Below are positions 1 to 6,275 of a DNA stretch of 13,783 nt, piece by piece (position 1 is the first letter of the stretch; each line of letters starts with the position of its first letter). Origin of the DNA: Novosphingobium sp. (GTDB lineage: Bacteria; Pseudomonadota; Alphaproteobacteria; Sphingomonadales; Sphingomonadaceae). The DNA is taken from contig JADYXV010000129.1 in NCBI GenBank assembly GCA_020853995.1, forward strand, positions 1 to 13,783. The letters run 5' to 3'. The position numbers and the translations under genes are program-made. Under the pieces are notes generated by a model. It worked only from the letters and a program-made list of their open reading frames with translations. It was not told the DNA's origin and searched no databases.

Positions 1-136
1 AACCGACGCCGTTTAGACTCAGCTTCACTTTCGGCGGAAAAGTGCCTTCGCTTATTTTGCGATAGACCGTTGAGCGAGATAAACCGCTACGGTTGATGAC
101 GGTCTTAAGGCGGATGATACGGTCTGGCTCGGGCAT
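1..136 (-). CDS. AlpA-family helix-turn-helix regulator, partial
   Basis: This is the N-terminal 45 codons of a small protein that runs off the left edge; the ATG lies at 136-134. The translation begins MPEPDRIIRLKTVINRSGLS, followed by RSTVYRKISEGTFPPKVKLS. That is the usual opening of AlpA-type (prophage CP4-57 regulator) proteins: the 'I-R-L-K-x-V' lead-in, an 'SRSTVYR-I--G-FP--' winged helix-turn-helix, and 'P-K--LS' before the expected 'G-R-V-GW' segment, which is cut off. Members are about 60-90 residues long. They activate excision or integrase genes of prophages and integrative elements, or act as recombination directionality factors. No strong Shine-Dalgarno is visible before the ATG. 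Its presence suggests that an integrated element lies to the left. The family assignment is fairly secure; the element itself cannot be seen. Confidence 0.75.
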   Translation of the reverse strand, partial: MPEPDRIIRLKTVINRSGLSRSTVYRKISEGTFPPKVKLSLNGVG

Positions 137-362
137 TTTGAATTCTCGTCAATAGTCACGGAACGAGATGAGATTTTATTGTCGAAATTTAGTTCTGCAA
201 CGCGGTTCGATACCAAGAGTTGTGTGTCGTATTTACAAGATCGATGGCGCAGAGCCTGCGGCATTTTGCGCGCATTAGTTTCATGGTGAAACGGGATGAA
301 TGGCAGTCTGCTATGTGATTGAAGTGAAGTTTGAGATCGGAAACCTGTGCCATCGAAACCCA
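137..362. other. AT-richer intergenic spacer between alpA-like gene and SOD gene
   Basis: No convincing gene is seen here. The spacer is visibly more AT-rich than the flanking genes. It holds the possible alpA promoter and a short perfect hairpin (GTTTCA-TGG-TGAAAC, 278-292) that has no T-run. It separates the integrated-element gene from the chromate pair, so an attachment site or island boundary could lie here. No direct-repeat partner can be identified inside the window. Confidence 0.4.
173..200 (-). promoter_or_regulatory. Candidate sigma-70 promoter for the AlpA-like gene
   Basis: On the minus strand TAAAAT (178-173) matches the -10 consensus at five of six positions. TTGCAG (200-195), a weak -35, lies 16 nt upstream. 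It would give a leader of about 30 nt before the ATG at 136. The -35 match is only three of six, so this is tentative. Confidence 0.25.
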
Positions 363-1094
363 TCACCCAACACGCATGCCAACCGATATTTTCCGAAAGC
401 GCCGGTCAACCTCTTCCCAGTCAAGATTGGCCATGAAGGCTTCGACATATTTCGCCGCTGCTGTGCCATAATCCATATGGAAGGCATGTTCATACATATC
501 GAGCGTCAGCAACGGCACGCTTGCGGCGGGCTGGTGCATATGATCCCACGCCCAATAATTGTGTAGGCTGTTCGTGTGGAGGTTGAACGCCAGCACGCAC
601 CAGCCAGAGCCGCCCGCCAGTGCCATGGCGGTGCGGCGAAACTCGGCCTCCCATGCTTCATGGCTTCCGAAAGCTGAGCCAAGTTCCGTGCGGATGTCGC
701 CCGCTGCCACGCCGTTACCACCCAGCGCGCCGAAATAGAGTTCGTGGAGGATGACCGATCCTGTGCGGTGCAGTTCCTCACGTTTCAGTCCGCCATAGAC
801 GACCGGCGGCAAGTCCTTGTCGGCCATTGCTGCCGCCAGTCGCCCTTCGATCATATTGAGCGTTCTCACCGAGCCGATATAGTTATTGTCATAGTGCGAC
901 CGGATCAGCTTTTCAGAAAGGCCGGTCAGCTTGGCCGGATCGAATTTGAGCGGTTGGGGTTGATGCCCACCTGAAAAGGCTGGCGGTAAGGCGGGCGGAT
1001 GGTCGGCGGCTTTGGCTTGGCTGATAGCCGCAGCGCCTGCGATACCCATACCCATTGCACCGATGGCATTGCGGCGGTTCATATTGGTCATCAT
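363..1094 (-). CDS. chrC: Tat-exported Fe/Mn superoxide dismutase (ChrC-like)
   Basis: Predicted to convert superoxide to oxygen and hydrogen peroxide, probably in the periplasm. The 243-residue product starts with a twin-arginine-like leader (NRRNAIGAMGMGIAGAAA, residues 6-23) and an AKA-A cleavage site near residue 30; the RR pair lacks the usual FLK. All four metal ligands of the Fe/Mn-SOD family are present: H67 in SHYDNNY, H117 in VILHELYF, and D199 and H203 in LLTLDMYEHAFHMDY. A region WDHMH (183-187) lies where the second-sphere Gln or His sits in relatives. The start is placed after AAAGGAG (1106-1100), 5 nt before the ATG at 1094; the next ATG at 1091 is equally possible. It follows chrA with only 11 nt between them, so they are almost certainly co-transcribed. 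In known chromate operons ChrC is an SOD beside ChrA, which counters superoxide made during Cr(VI) reduction. SOD is secure; the chromate role is inferred from position. Confidence 0.9.
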   Translation of the reverse strand: MMTNMNRRNAIGAMGMGIAGAAAISQAKAADHPPALPPAFSGGHQPQPLKFDPAKLTGLSEKLIRSHYDNNYIGSVRTLNMIEGRLAAAMADKDLPPVVYGGLKREELHRTGSVILHELYFGALGGNGVAAGDIRTELGSAFGSHEAWEAEFRRTAMALAGGSGWCVLAFNLHTNSLHNYWAWDHMHQPAASVPLLTLDMYEHAFHMDYGTAAAKYVEAFMANLDWEEVDRRFRKISVGMRVG

Positions 1095-1105
1095 CAAAAC
1101 TCCTT

Positions 1106-2422
1106 TCAAAAACTGCCGAGCGCCAAGCCCAGGGCGGCAAGGATCGCCAGCATCCGGAACACGCTCCATTTGAGACCGAACAGGATGAGTGCGGCAAGCA
1201 CCGACAATAAGCCCGCGCGCCAGTCAAAGCTGATCCAGTCGGGCAAGCCCAACCGCATCGGACCGAAGTCCACTGTGCCCACCCGTGCGAAGAAGACATG
1301 GAGCGCAAACCAGACCGACAGGTTGGCAATCACGCCGACGACCGCTGCCGTAAGGGCCGCCAAACCGCCCTTGAGCCGTGTCGCGTGCTGCAACCGCTCG
1401 ATCCACGGTGCAAAGGTGAATATCCATAAGAAACAGGGCGCAAACGTCACCCAAGTCGTCAGGCCTGCACCGAAAAGTCCCGCAACGAGCGGAGAGAAGG
1501 GCTCGGGCGACCGGAAGGCCGCAAGAAAGCCGACATGCTGGGTGACAAGAATCAGCGGTCCCGGTGTGGTTTCGGCAAGCCCCAGACCGTCGGCCATTTC
1601 TCCCGCCTGTATCCAGCCGTAAGACTGCACTGCTTCCTGCGCCATATAGGCGAGCACCGCATAGGCTCCGCCGAACGTGACCACGGCAAGTTGCGAAAAG
1701 AACACGCCAATGTCCCACAGCACATGGCTTTGACCAAGTGTCACCAGCACCAACGCCATCGGCATGGCCCAGATCACGCCCCATAGAAGAACAGTGCGCA
1801 CCATCGCCATGATCGGAGGTCGCGGCGGCAGCAAGGCATTGGGATTGGCCTTGAGCGCCAACCATTCAGGTCTTTGTGCGGCAACCAAGATGCCGATCAC
1901 GCCCGCGCCCAGCACCACCAGCGGAAAGGGCAGATTGAACAGAAACAGCCCAAGGAACGCCGCAACAGCCAGCGCCTGTTTGAAGCGGGTATTGAGCGCC
2001 CGCCCGCCAATGCGGATCAGCGCTTGCACCACAATCGCCAGCACCGCTGCCTTGATTCCCAAGAACAGCGCCGCGAACCAGTCGAGATTGGCAGCGAGCG
2101 CATAGAGCGTGGAGAGCGCCAGCATCACGAGCGCACCGGGAATGACGAACAACAGGCCCGCCGCAAGACCACCCTTCAGACCGTGCAGCCGCCAGCCAAT
2201 CCATGTGGCCAGTTGCTGCGCTTCGGGTCCGGGCAGCAAATGGCAGAAATTGAGCGCATGGAGATACTGCTCCTCGTCCACCCATTGATGTTTTTCGACA
2301 ATCTCGCCGTGCATCAGCGCGATTTGCCCTGCCGGGCCGCCAAAGCTCAAACAGCCGATGCGCGCGAACACGCGCACCAGTTTGCCAAATTCGGGACCAT
2401 CTGTTGGTTCATTCACGGCCAC
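1106..2422 (-). CDS. chrA: Chromate transporter ChrA (two-domain CHR family)
   Basis: Inner-membrane protein predicted to export chromate from the cytoplasm, giving Cr(VI) resistance. The product is about 438 residues, the usual length of the long bidomain CHR proteins. The N-terminal half carries the CHR signature FGGPAGQIALM (about residues 27-37) and LLPGPEAQQLA (about 62-72). The C-terminal half repeats the pattern with VVTFGGAYAVLAYM and AETTPGPLILVTQHVGF. About ten hydrophobic segments fill the rest. The start is taken as GTG at 2422, because a strong GAGGAG (2436-2431) lies 8 nt upstream; the in-frame GTG at 2428 would be only 2 nt from that site. The stop codon overlaps the Shine-Dalgarno of the downstream SOD gene. 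No ChrB-type regulator is present on either side, so control of this pair is not evident. Family assignment is secure; transport direction and substrate are from known members. Confidence 0.93.
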   Translation of the reverse strand: MAVNEPTDGPEFGKLVRVFARIGCLSFGGPAGQIALMHGEIVEKHQWVDEEQYLHALNFCHLLPGPEAQQLATWIGWRLHGLKGGLAAGLLFVIPGALVMLALSTLYALAANLDWFAALFLGIKAAVLAIVVQALIRIGGRALNTRFKQALAVAAFLGLFLFNLPFPLVVLGAGVIGILVAAQRPEWLALKANPNALLPPRPPIMAMVRTVLLWGVIWAMPMALVLVTLGQSHVLWDIGVFFSQLAVVTFGGAYAVLAYMAQEAVQSYGWIQAGEMADGLGLAETTPGPLILVTQHVGFLAAFRSPEPFSPLVAGLFGAGLTTWVTFAPCFLWIFTFAPWIERLQHATRLKGGLAALTAAVVGVIANLSVWFALHVFFARVGTVDFGPMRLGLPDWISFDWRAGLLSVLAALILFGLKWSVFRMLAILAALGLALGSF

Positions 2423-2593
2423 AAACACATCTCCTCAGCGCAGTCCCGCGCAAGTGCGAGACCAGCCAGAGGCAACGCTTGGGCACCAACTGCCTGACCG
2501 GGAGGTTGCTTCAATCCCGATATAGCCTTCTTAACAAAAGCACATCGTCGGCGTCAACGCGTTGGTATCCGTAGGCCGGGCGCTTGGCGATCA

Positions 2594-3814
2594 CTAGCCC
2601 GGTTTCCCATCCAGTCGCGGTGTCCCATAAATCTTCGCGTGGCGCAGCAACCAAGGGAGCGGGCCGACTAAAAAGGCACCAGCCGCTGAGATCAGCAGAA
2701 ACCCATGTTCATCGGCAATCGCCGCACTTACCCGCAAAAAAGCGGCAATCTGGATAGAAAAGAAGGCAATCCACGCCGCCGCAGACATTTCAAGCGGGCG
2801 ACCCGAATGGCCATGCGTCACGCGGGTGACCATGGCTATCAACAGGCTGCACGAAAAGCCAATCATCAAGGCATGATCGGGTGCGCGGCCCAAATTGAAC
2901 CCCAATGCTTTGAATGTCGAAAGGGAGAACCCGACAGGTGCCCAGACAAAGCCCCAGATCAACACTTTGAATAGGCCTGGAGCGGAGCCACGCGGCCACC
3001 ATTTCCAGGCCATAAACCCAGAGAGTGCTGCGAGCGCGGTTGAGGCAAGGAGGTCAAATGCTAGCCAGCCCCCAAGGTCAGCTGCAAACTTGGCGGCCAG
3101 CAGAATCCAAAGTGCACCAATCAGCCAATCAGGCCGCCAGCGGACATAATCCTTGACTGCACTGCCTGCGAAAAATGGCACCATGCGATGACATACCGTC
3201 AAAAAGACGGGCAGCAGGAACAGAGTAATGCCGATCCGGTTTGCGATCTTCAAGACCTCGGCAGAGGCTGTAGCAAAGAAGGCAAGGGCAGCCAGTAACC
3301 CGATCAGGCCTAAGGTCAGGGCGGCCAAAGCGGAAACCGCGTGCCAGCAGATTGATTTAGCATCAGACGCATTTTGCCGGATCAGTCGACCCAGGACCAG
3401 CAACGCTAGCGCCCATCCCGTTCCAAAGACAGTGAAGCCGGACATGAGGATGGCGTCGATGCCAAGCCACAGACCAGAATGAGCCAACAGGCTTCCGGTA
3501 GCGAGCAACACAGCAACAGGCCCGTATTGGCCAGCCGCAAGGTCGGGATAGCCCATCCAGCGCGGGAAGACCGTCATCAGAAAGCCGAAGATGAAGGGCG
3601 GAAGCAGCAGATACAGCATCGCAGGACCGTGCAGCAGCGTGGGCGGCAGGTTGCCCGATGGCAGATTGAGTGGAATCAGGTGCAGTCCGGCCATCTGCGC
3701 GAGCCACCAGAGCGCAAGTGCTATGACATTGAGCGTTCCCACAAGAAAAGCCAGTCGATGCGGGGCTGCAAGCAGGATGCGTGGAAAACGTGCGCTTCGT
3801 TCAGAAGAGGCCAT
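2594..3814 (-). CDS. nnrS: NnrS family membrane protein
   Basis: Polytopic inner-membrane protein of the NnrS family. Characterised members contain heme and copper and protect cells against nitric oxide damage. The 406-residue product has about twelve hydrophobic segments and the family's conserved motifs: LLHGPAMLY, FGFLMTVFPRW, a mid-protein HRMVPFF, APDHALMIGF, and THGHSGRPL (His at about 334). The histidines in these motifs are plausible metal or heme ligands. The ATG at 3814 is used; an in-frame GTG at 3820 sits 9 nt after a GGAG and is a real alternative. Either start lies inside the upstream CopD-like gene (overlap 14 or 20 nt), which indicates translational coupling and a joint function. 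The operon promoter carries an FNR/Dnr-type box, consistent with nnrS regulation in denitrifiers. Family call is secure; the exact biochemical role is not settled for the family. Confidence 0.92.
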   Translation of the reverse strand: MASSERSARFPRILLAAPHRLAFLVGTLNVIALALWWLAQMAGLHLIPLNLPSGNLPPTLLHGPAMLYLLLPPFIFGFLMTVFPRWMGYPDLAAGQYGPVAVLLATGSLLAHSGLWLGIDAILMSGFTVFGTGWALALLVLGRLIRQNASDAKSICWHAVSALAALTLGLIGLLAALAFFATASAEVLKIANRIGITLFLLPVFLTVCHRMVPFFAGSAVKDYVRWRPDWLIGALWILLAAKFAADLGGWLAFDLLASTALAALSGFMAWKWWPRGSAPGLFKVLIWGFVWAPVGFSLSTFKALGFNLGRAPDHALMIGFSCSLLIAMVTRVTHGHSGRPLEMSAAAWIAFFSIQIAAFLRVSAAIADEHGFLLISAAGAFLVGPLPWLLRHAKIYGTPRLDGKPG

Positions 3815-4271
3815 GCGCACCGCCCATCGCTCCGAACACCGTCACCACTGCGATAACGGACAAGGCCCGATGCATGGCCACCATGCGTAGGAAGTCGGCT
3901 TGTGGAGTCTGCGATTCGGCCATGCGTTTATGAAGAAACAACGGCTCGATGACGAACAGCATCAGCGCAAATACCGTCCAGAGCGCCAGCATAGCGTGCA
4001 TCCACCAGAAGTGCAGATCAGCAAAGCGGGACCAAAGATCTGCGCGGTGCGTCATCCAGAAGCCGGATGCACCGGCCAGTAGCACCCAAATTCTAGCCTG
4101 CGGGGCAAACCCGCTTTCGATGCGGTGAAATGCGGTAAGCCGGGTTTCGGGTGCTTCGCTCCGCGACAGGGCTGGCATCACGACAAAGGTTACAAACCAG
4201 ACGCCTCCGATCCAGCCGACGATGGCGATCACATGGAGTATCCGGGCCAAGGTCATGTCGTCGAATGTCAT
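3801..4271 (-). CDS. CopD-like four-helix membrane protein
   Basis: A small integral membrane protein of 156 residues with four hydrophobic segments (about 8-30, 60-80, 87-112 and 134-154). The first helix has the LHVIAIVGWIGGVWF pattern typical of CopD-like and related heme-binding membrane proteins. Histidines at predicted helix positions (LHVI, LHFWWMHAM, MHRALSV) could bind heme or copper. Its 3' end overlaps the nnrS start, and small membrane proteins of this type are often found beside nnrS, so it may help NnrS with heme or copper. No good Shine-Dalgarno precedes the ATG at 4271; an internal ATG at 4256 is an alternative start. The divergent FNR-type box lies just upstream. The membrane topology is clear; the CopD label is moderate and the function is inferred. 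Confidence 0.7.
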   Translation of the reverse strand: MTFDDMTLARILHVIAIVGWIGGVWFVTFVVMPALSRSEAPETRLTAFHRIESGFAPQARIWVLLAGASGFWMTHRADLWSRFADLHFWWMHAMLALWTVFALMLFVIEPLFLHKRMAESQTPQADFLRMVAMHRALSVIAVVTVFGAMGGAHGLF

Positions 4272-4307
4272 GGTTATGCTGCGCTATCAACCTGAGGTGA
4301 GAATAAA

Positions 4308-4321
4308 TTGACACATATCAA
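4308..4321. promoter_or_regulatory. FNR/Dnr/NnrR-type operator in the divergent nnrS-porin promoter
   Basis: TTGAC-ACAT-ATCAA matches the FNR/Dnr consensus TTGAT-N4-ATCAA at nine of ten positions. Its centre (4314.5) is 43 nt from the CopD-like start codon and 40 nt from the porin start codon, so one site could serve both directions. A class II position (-41.5) would put both transcription starts at or next to the start codons. That would imply very short leaders or a different activator spacing. The TTGACA at its left half also resembles a -35 element, but no good -10 follows at 16-18 nt. Confidence 0.75.
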
Positions 4322-4354
4322 ATCAAAACGTCAATATTAGGATATTGGGCAAAT

Positions 4355-5569
4355 ATGAATCAATTAAAATATATAATCGGTTGCCTCGCTTTATCCGCAA
4401 GTGTGACTGGTCTGGCATCCGCTCAAGAGGTCGAACCCGCCGCGATTACCCCTTATGCCGACGTTCGCTACCGTTTGGAACTGGTCGACCAGGACGGCTT
4501 GGCTGAGGGTGCGACGGCGTCCACATTGCGCCTGCGAGCGGGACTTCGTTCAGCAGAATGGAATGGTTTTAGCGGGGTCATTGAGGGAGAGGCGATCCTC
4601 CGTCTGGGCAAGCCGCGCTATAACGATACGGTAAATGGCTTGACTGTATATCCGGTGGTTGCAGACCCTTCGGACGTCCTGCTCAATCAAGCCTATATTC
4701 GCTGGAAGCCGGATGCTGTGGTTGAGGTGACCGCAGGGCGGCAAGCTGTCAATCTTGATAACCAGCGCTGGATCGGATCAGTTGGCTGGCGCCAGAATGA
4801 TCAAACCCTTGATGCCGCGCGCGTGACGCTCAAGCCGGTGAAGGGCATGACTGTCGATTACCACTATGCCTGGCGCGTCAATCGCGTTTTTGGCCCGGAT
4901 TCACCGCAGGGTATCTGGCGTGGGACGGCAATCAACGGCGTGCGCGCGGCCTATATCATACCAAACATCGGCACATTATCGGCTTACGGACACTGGCTGG
5001 ACATACCATCCTCCCCGACCAGCAGTTCTCGGACGCTTGGCGTGCGGATGGCTGGCGGGCATAAAATCGGCAAGCAAAGTCTCCTAACCTTTGCTTTTGA
5101 ATATGCCCGCCAGCAAGATTTCGGGGCTAATCCGCGCAGTTTCGCCTTGGATTATCTGCTGCTTGAGCCGGGGCTGAGCCGCGGCCCTTTCACCTTTAAG
5201 GCCGGGTTTGAACGTCTTGAGGGCAATGGCACTACGGCGGTCCAGACACCGCTGGCCACGCTGCATGCGTTCAATGGCTGGGCAGACAAGTTTTTGTCGA
5301 CCCCGGCAAATGGACTGCGCGACATCTATCTGGATGCGAGCTACAAAATCCCCGCCAACAAGCCCCTGGCGGGCCTCACATTGCGCGGGGTCTGGCATGA
5401 TTATCGCTCAACGCGCGCAGGTCTGCATTACGGTAGCGAATGGAATGCGCATGTTTCGTATCCCGTGACAAAGAAGCTGAGCGCTTCTGCCAAATTCGCG
5501 CGCTACGATGCAGATGTTTTCGCGACGGATACAACCAAAATTTGGCTGGCACTCGACGCAAAGTTCTAA
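4355..5569 (+). CDS. Outer-membrane porin, alginate-export family
   Basis: A 404-residue beta-barrel protein. It starts with a Sec signal peptide (MNQLKYIIGCLALSASVTGLASA, cleaved before QEV at about residue 24) and ends in ...LALDAKF. The C-terminal phenylalanine is the hallmark of proteins inserted by the BAM complex. The body shows alternating amphipathic strands rich in Tyr and Trp, with features of alginate-export-type porins: YADVRYRLELVDQ near the mature start, DVLLNQAYIRWKP, and TAGRQAVNLDNQRWIGSVGWRQNDQTLDAARV. The length is near the usual 400-450. The name reflects fold similarity to AlgE; no alginate genes are present. It is divergent from the nnrS operon and shares its FNR-type box, so it is probably expressed under low oxygen or nitrosative conditions. 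A weak GGGC lies 5 nt before the ATG. Substrate unknown; a role in anion passage or in export with the neighbouring ABC system is speculation. Confidence 0.8.
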   Translation: MNQLKYIIGCLALSASVTGLASAQEVEPAAITPYADVRYRLELVDQDGLAEGATASTLRLRAGLRSAEWNGFSGVIEGEAILRLGKPRYNDTVNGLTVYPVVADPSDVLLNQAYIRWKPDAVVEVTAGRQAVNLDNQRWIGSVGWRQNDQTLDAARVTLKPVKGMTVDYHYAWRVNRVFGPDSPQGIWRGTAINGVRAAYIIPNIGTLSAYGHWLDIPSSPTSSSRTLGVRMAGGHKIGKQSLLTFAFEYARQQDFGANPRSFALDYLLLEPGLSRGPFTFKAGFERLEGNGTTAVQTPLATLHAFNGWADKFLSTPANGLRDIYLDASYKIPANKPLAGLTLRGVWHDYRSTRAGLHYGSEWNAHVSYPVTKKLSASAKFARYDADVFATDTTKIWLALDAKF

Positions 5570-5640
5570 TTGGGGATGCCGACGTTGATTTGGAGAGCTT
5601 GACATTTAACAGGTCATATTTGCCGTACCAACGCAGAAAA

Positions 5641-5660
5641 GATAGTGACTAATTACTATC
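5641..5660. promoter_or_regulatory. Candidate TetR operator
   Basis: The inverted repeat GATAGT-N8-ACTATC spans 20 bp, with six perfect base pairs in each arm and two further symmetric pairs inside. It ends 3 nt before the ATG at 5664. TetR-family regulators commonly repress their own operon from palindromes of this size at the promoter. A TACTAT (5654-5659) inside it could serve as a -10. No convincing -35 was found at the right spacing. Confidence 0.5.
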
Positions 5661-5663
5661 AAA

Positions 5664-6275
5664 ATGTTATGGCGGCTCATGCCCCGCACAAAACTTCCTG
5701 CCAATGCGCGCCGAGCCGCAACCGTTGAAGCGGTGATTGCACTGGCGGCTACAACCAATCCCGCCGACATCACCACTGCGCAGATTGCAGCTCATATGGG
5801 GGTAACCCAAGGTGCGCTCTTTCGTCATTTCCCTGACAAGCAGGCCGTGTGGTTGGCCGTGATGGGCTGGACGAGCGACACCCTGCTGGCGCGGATTGAC
5901 GCAGCACATGGAGCAACGCCCGCGGATAAGTTGCACGCCATCTTCGCAGCCCATGTCGAGTTTGTTGTCGAGCATACCGGCGTTCCCCGTATCCTGTTCG
6001 GGGAGTTGCAGCGCGATGCTGACGCCCCCAGCAAGGCGAGAGTGCGAGCGCTGATGAGCGGGTATCGTAGTCGCGTGCTTGGCCTGCTCGAACTTGCCAA
6101 GACGCAAGGCCAGATCGACGAAAAGGCTGACTGCGCCGCAGCCGCCACCATGTTCCTCGGCATGGTGCAAGGGCTGGTAATGCAGGCGATGGCGGCCGAT
6201 GATTTCACCGCTATGCCTGCACTATCGTCGAGGCTTTTCGAAGTCTTCCTTGATGGACTGCGAGGATCCAAATGA
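5664..6275 (+). CDS. TetR/AcrR family transcriptional regulator
   Basis: A 203-residue DNA-binding repressor. The N-terminal helix-turn-helix is clear at residues 36-59: ITTAQIAAHMGVTQGALFRHF followed by PDK, the standard TetR signature. The all-helical C-terminal domain (about 70-203) would bind a ligand, unknown here. The ATG at 5664 is given, but ATG 5679 (MPRTKLPANARRA) looks more like a natural TetR start; neither has a strong Shine-Dalgarno. The stop overlaps the next gene's start as ATGA, so it is the first gene of the exporter operon and most likely controls it. A palindrome directly upstream is the candidate binding site. It is unlike the FNR-type boxes elsewhere in the window, which suggests that the exporter answers to a chemical ligand rather than to oxygen or NO. 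Confidence 0.9.
   Translation: MLWRLMPRTKLPANARRAATVEAVIALAATTNPADITTAQIAAHMGVTQGALFRHFPDKQAVWLAVMGWTSDTLLARIDAAHGATPADKLHAIFAAHVEFVVEHTGVPRILFGELQRDADAPSKARVRALMSGYRSRVLGLLELAKTQGQIDEKADCAAAATMFLGMVQGLVMQAMAADDFTAMPALSSRLFEVFLDGLRGSK

Noticed and set aside
201..215. GGTTCGATACC resembling a tRNA T-arm, as at a tRNA-derived attachment site
   Set aside because: No acceptor stem, anticodon arm or CCA end can be placed around it; a short chance match is likelier.
278..292. Perfect hairpin GTTTCA-TGG-TGAAAC as a terminator
   Set aside because: The stem is only 6 bp and AT-rich, with no T-run on either side.
1095..1169. Upstream extension of the SOD gene to a start at 1169
   Set aside because: It would run into chrA, lacks a ribosome binding site there, and would bury the twin-arginine leader inside the protein.
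2552..2564. Palindrome CAACGCGTTG overlapping a minus-strand TTGACG as an operator/promoter for chrA
   Set aside because: The hexamer 17 nt downstream (TTAAGA) is a poor -10, and a 10-bp GC-rich palindrome is common by chance at this composition.
4308..4336. TTGACA as the -35 of a constitutive sigma-70 promoter for the porin
   Set aside because: The hexamers 16-18 nt downstream do not resemble TATAAT; the FNR-type palindrome explains the same bases better.
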